This document shows positions 61,891-64,000 of a DNA stretch of 64,000 bases, in pieces. Source of the DNA: Frisingicoccus caecimuris (GTDB taxonomy: Bacteria > Bacillota > Clostridia > Lachnospirales > Lachnospiraceae); contig NZ_SLXA01000006.1 in assembly GCF_004340975.1 (NCBI RefSeq), positions 62,001-126,000 on the forward strand, read 5' to 3'. The notes beneath the pieces were generated by a model. It was not told where the DNA came from. It saw only the letters and a list, made by a program, of their open reading frames with translations, and searched no databases. Each line of letters begins with the position of its first letter. The stretch's first letter is position 1. Both the position numbers and the translations under genes were made by a program.

Positions 61891-63009
61891 TTATTCACGC
61901 TGTTGCAAGTCCGTTTCTTCTCTCCGGGCGACCCCACGACTCAGTAAGACATAAGCAAAAGTCGCTGTCGGAACACTGAGGACCATTCCGACAATTCCGG
62001 CCAATCCACCGCCGACAGTCACCGCAGCCAGTACCCACAAACCGGGCAGTCCTGTACGTTTTCCCACAACTCTCGGGTAGATCAGATTGTTTTCCACCTG
62101 CTGGAGTATAATAAAAAAAATCAAAAAGGTCACTGCTTTTTTCATTGAAATAAACATTAAAAGCAGAGCGCCCACACCACCGCCGATATATGCTCCCAAT
62201 ATTGGAATAAATGCCGTCAATCCGACAATCAGACTGACCAGGCCGCTGTATTCCAATCCAAGGATAAACATGCCTGCAAAACAGAGACTTCCGAGAATCA
62301 GTGATTCGATCCCCTGACCGGCAACAAAATTCTCAAATACTTCGATTCCTGTCAAAATCATTGATTTTACCGGCCGATACAGAGCCTGTGGCATATATGC
62401 CCGGTACAGCCGCTTCATTTGTCTCTCCAGCTTTTCCTTGTCAAATAATATATATGCCGATAGCACGGTCACTATACCAACAGTTGCTGCGGTACGAAAC
62501 ACGCCGGTCGTCATCCGGGCCATCTGGGGCAAAAGCACGTCCATTGTCTGGTCCAACCGCCCCAGATAGCCTGAAATGCCTTCCATCAGAGGAGAGATAT
62601 CGAGATTTTTAATTCCCGCTTTTTCAATCAACACGACCAGGGATTTCTCAAAGGCCTGCATATACGCCTCCCGGTTCTCAATAAACTGCTGCAAACTGGA
62701 AATCAATCGGGGCAGCGCAAAACAAAATACTGCCGCAACTACCCCGACTACTCCCAAATACACAGTCAGCAAACTGCAGGTCCGGGCGGCCTTCTTAGGT
62801 ATTTTCCCTTTGTTCTCGTAAAAGTGTCGTACATACTCATAAGGATGATTCAGCACCAGAGCCAGAATTCCCGCACTGACTACCGGAATGAACTGACGTC
62901 CAGCAAACACAAGCTGTCGGCATATATATCCGGAATGAACAATGATAATTATCAAAAAAACCACATAGGTCATTACTACCATCCATTGACGTACAGATCT
63001 GCGCTCCAT
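61891..63009 (-). CDS. AI-2E/PerM-family membrane transporter
   Basis: 372 residues from ATG 63009 (GAGGAGG 7 bp upstream; the in-frame TTG before it is unlikely). About eight membrane helices, with family sequences QFIPVVSAGILALVLNHPYEYV, LTAFIPILGAYIGGGVGALLL and FIILQQVENNLIYPRVVGKRTGLPGLWVLAAV near the C-terminus. Members export varied small molecules or ions and a few act on autoinducer-2; the substrate cannot be told. No neighbour hints at a role. Confidence 0.92.
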   Translation of the reverse strand: MERRSVRQWMVVMTYVVFLIIIIVHSGYICRQLVFAGRQFIPVVSAGILALVLNHPYEYVRHFYENKGKIPKKAARTCSLLTVYLGVVGVVAAVFCFALPRLISSLQQFIENREAYMQAFEKSLVVLIEKAGIKNLDISPLMEGISGYLGRLDQTMDVLLPQMARMTTGVFRTAATVGIVTVLSAYILFDKEKLERQMKRLYRAYMPQALYRPVKSMILTGIEVFENFVAGQGIESLILGSLCFAGMFILGLEYSGLVSLIVGLTAFIPILGAYIGGGVGALLLMFISMKKAVTFLIFFIILQQVENNLIYPRVVGKRTGLPGLWVLAAVTVGGGLAGIVGMVLSVPTATFAYVLLSRGVARREETDLQQRE

Positions 63010-63080
63010 CAAAATGCCTCCTCACTCATGAGTATGGCCAAAAAGATTTTTTTCAAACAATCAAAGCATAAATATATTTT

Positions 63081-63935
63081 TTACTCAAGGGGATGGAGAT
63101 TTTTAAGGGACACGTCCAGGATTGGTGCAGAATGGGTAAGGGCTCCGCTGGACACATAGTCGACGCCGATATCTTTGATCTGCTCGATATTTTCTCTCGT
63201 AATGTTGCCAGAACACTCGGTTTCAGCACGTCCCTCTGCCATAGCTACGGCCTCTTTCATCGTTTCCGCCGACATATTATCCAGCATGATAATATCGGCT
63301 CCCGCCTCCAGGGCCTCTTTAAACATGTCCAGGTTCTCGACCTCAATTTCAATCTTACGCACAAACGGCGCATATTCCCGTGCCATCTCTACCGCCTGAC
63401 GCACACCACCGGCAGCCCCGATATGGTTATCTTTTATGAGGACGCCGTCAGACAGATTGTAACGATGGTTATGTCCGCCGCCAACCCGAACCGCGTATTT
63501 CTCAAAGATTCGCATGTTTGGCGTCGTCTTACGGGTATCTAAAAGTTTTGTATGAGAACCTTCCAGAAGTTTCACCACACTGCGGGTATAGGTTGCGATG
63601 CCGCTCATCCTCTGAAGATAATTCAACGCCGTTCGTTCACCGGAAAGAATAACCCGGATATCGCCCCGCACGACCGCAAGTATATCGCCTTTTTTTACTT
63701 CTGCCCCGTCGGATGCATATTTCTCCACCTGAATCTCCGGCTCCAGCAGTTCAAAAACTCTCTGAAAAATATCCATACCGGCAATGATGCCATCGCCCTT
63801 ACAGATTAATTGGGCCTCACCTTTTTTATATGACCGCATCACCGAGTTGGTCGTTACATCTTCATCTGAAATGTCCTCCCGAAGCGCCTGTAAAAGCAGA
63901 TTATCCACATTTAATCTGGTTGTTATTGGATTCAT
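63081..63935 (-). CDS. nadC: Nicotinate-nucleotide pyrophosphorylase (quinolinate phosphoribosyltransferase)
   Basis: 284 residues. Family motifs: LREDISDEDVTTNSV near the N-terminus, GERTALNYLQRMSGIATYT (about residues 99-117), LLDTRKTTPNMRIFEKYAVRVGGGHNHRYNL, LIKDNHI, IEIEVENLDMFKEAL and IMLDNMSAETMKEAV. It turns quinolinate and PRPP into nicotinate mononucleotide for NAD synthesis. RBS GGAGGGAAG. nadB/nadA would be expected to the right. The gene links to niaR at the left end as a possible regulon member. Confidence 0.96.
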   Translation of the reverse strand: MNPITTRLNVDNLLLQALREDISDEDVTTNSVMRSYKKGEAQLICKGDGIIAGMDIFQRVFELLEPEIQVEKYASDGAEVKKGDILAVVRGDIRVILSGERTALNYLQRMSGIATYTRSVVKLLEGSHTKLLDTRKTTPNMRIFEKYAVRVGGGHNHRYNLSDGVLIKDNHIGAAGGVRQAVEMAREYAPFVRKIEIEVENLDMFKEALEAGADIIMLDNMSAETMKEAVAMAEGRAETECSGNITRENIEQIKDIGVDYVSSGALTHSAPILDVSLKNLHPLE

Positions 63936-63979
63936 TTCCCGCTTCCCTCCTGATTTCTTCCCAAATATTTTCTTTACAT

Positions 63980-63998
63980 CGGAGATGATACATCTCCG
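63980..63998. repeat. 19-bp perfect inverted repeat upstream of nadC
   Basis: CGGAGATG, spacer ATA, CATCTCCG, 45 bp upstream of the nadC start, at the window edge. It could be an operator, or a hairpin at the end of an upstream gene; context is cut off. Confidence 0.5.
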
Positions 63999-64000
63999 GA

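Noticed and set aside
63901-63999. Minus-strand open reading at the right edge overlapping the start of nadC, possibly the end of an upstream gene such as nadB
   Set aside because: Only about 32 codons are visible and no known C-terminal sequence is recognised; a stop in another frame is equally possible.

Overview
The window looks like a chromosomal segment of an anaerobic, low-to-moderate GC Gram-positive bacterium, most likely a Lachnospiraceae-type clostridium. The reasons are strong AGGAGG-type ribosome binding sites, sigma-A promoters with TTGACA/TATAAT boxes, spoVG, the paired glgC/glgD genes, DnaD and DnaI-like primosome proteins, an LTA-synthase-family enzyme, and a lactoyl-CoA dehydratase operon closely resembling that of propionate-forming clostridia (Anaerotignum propionicum, Coprococcus catus type). 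It is a mostly housekeeping window with a few accessory patches. No prophage, CRISPR array or intact insertion sequence was seen.

Layout. 1-3.2 kb (minus): niacin repressor NiaR, an orphan IIC-type permease, a membrane protein, and the start of a MukF/JetA-like kleisin that runs off the left edge. 3.4-5.4 kb (plus): a small protein, a CaCA antiporter and a PdaB-like deacetylase homologue. 5.4-19.6 kb (minus): trkH/trkA, purine nucleoside phosphorylase, homoserine dehydrogenase, a DUF554 protein, a PrsA-like foldase, mfd, pth, spoVG and glgD/glgC. 19.8-25.1 kb (plus): murC, a dense DnaA-box cluster, a DnaD-domain protein, a DnaI-like helicase loader and prs. 25.3-27.7 kb: a decayed transposase fragment, a FadR-type regulator and a divergent creatininase-family operon with matching palindromic operators. 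27.8-39.9 kb: a YhaN/YhaO-like nuclease pair, an LTA-synthase-family protein, asnS, an M29 aminopeptidase, a large anchored protein of unknown function and a METTL25-like methyltransferase. 40-49.3 kb: VanY-like carboxypeptidase, malQ, plsC, cca, small membrane proteins, a metallophosphoesterase, an HTH regulator, a DUF4353 lipoprotein and upp. 49.4-52.3 kb (minus): a compact cluster (CofE-like ligase, small protein, 2-hydroxyacid dehydrogenase, phosphodiesterase). 52.6-59.7 kb (minus): a six-gene lactate operon. 60-64 kb: a divergent HTH protein, initiator tRNA-Met, an AI-2E-family exporter and nadC.

The most coherent biology is the lactate operon: CoA transferase, a methylmalonyl-CoA-epimerase-like VOC protein, dehydratase activator, dehydratase alpha and beta, and lactate permease. 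Together they would import lactate, activate it to lactoyl-CoA and dehydrate it to acryloyl-CoA. I propose that the VOC protein epimerises lactoyl-CoA, which would remove the need for a separate lactate racemase; this is untested. A divergently encoded 493-residue HTH protein of a family I do not recognise, with TTGAATTCAA-type repeats in the shared intergenic region, is a candidate regulator. Other points worth a second look are the DnaA-box cluster in front of the helicase-loader genes, an identical 20-nt loop element inside two terminators exactly 200 bp apart (with a shortened third copy elsewhere), and a regulator/operator pair around a creatininase operon. All assignments come from reading the sequence and from memory of protein families; no database search was possible.
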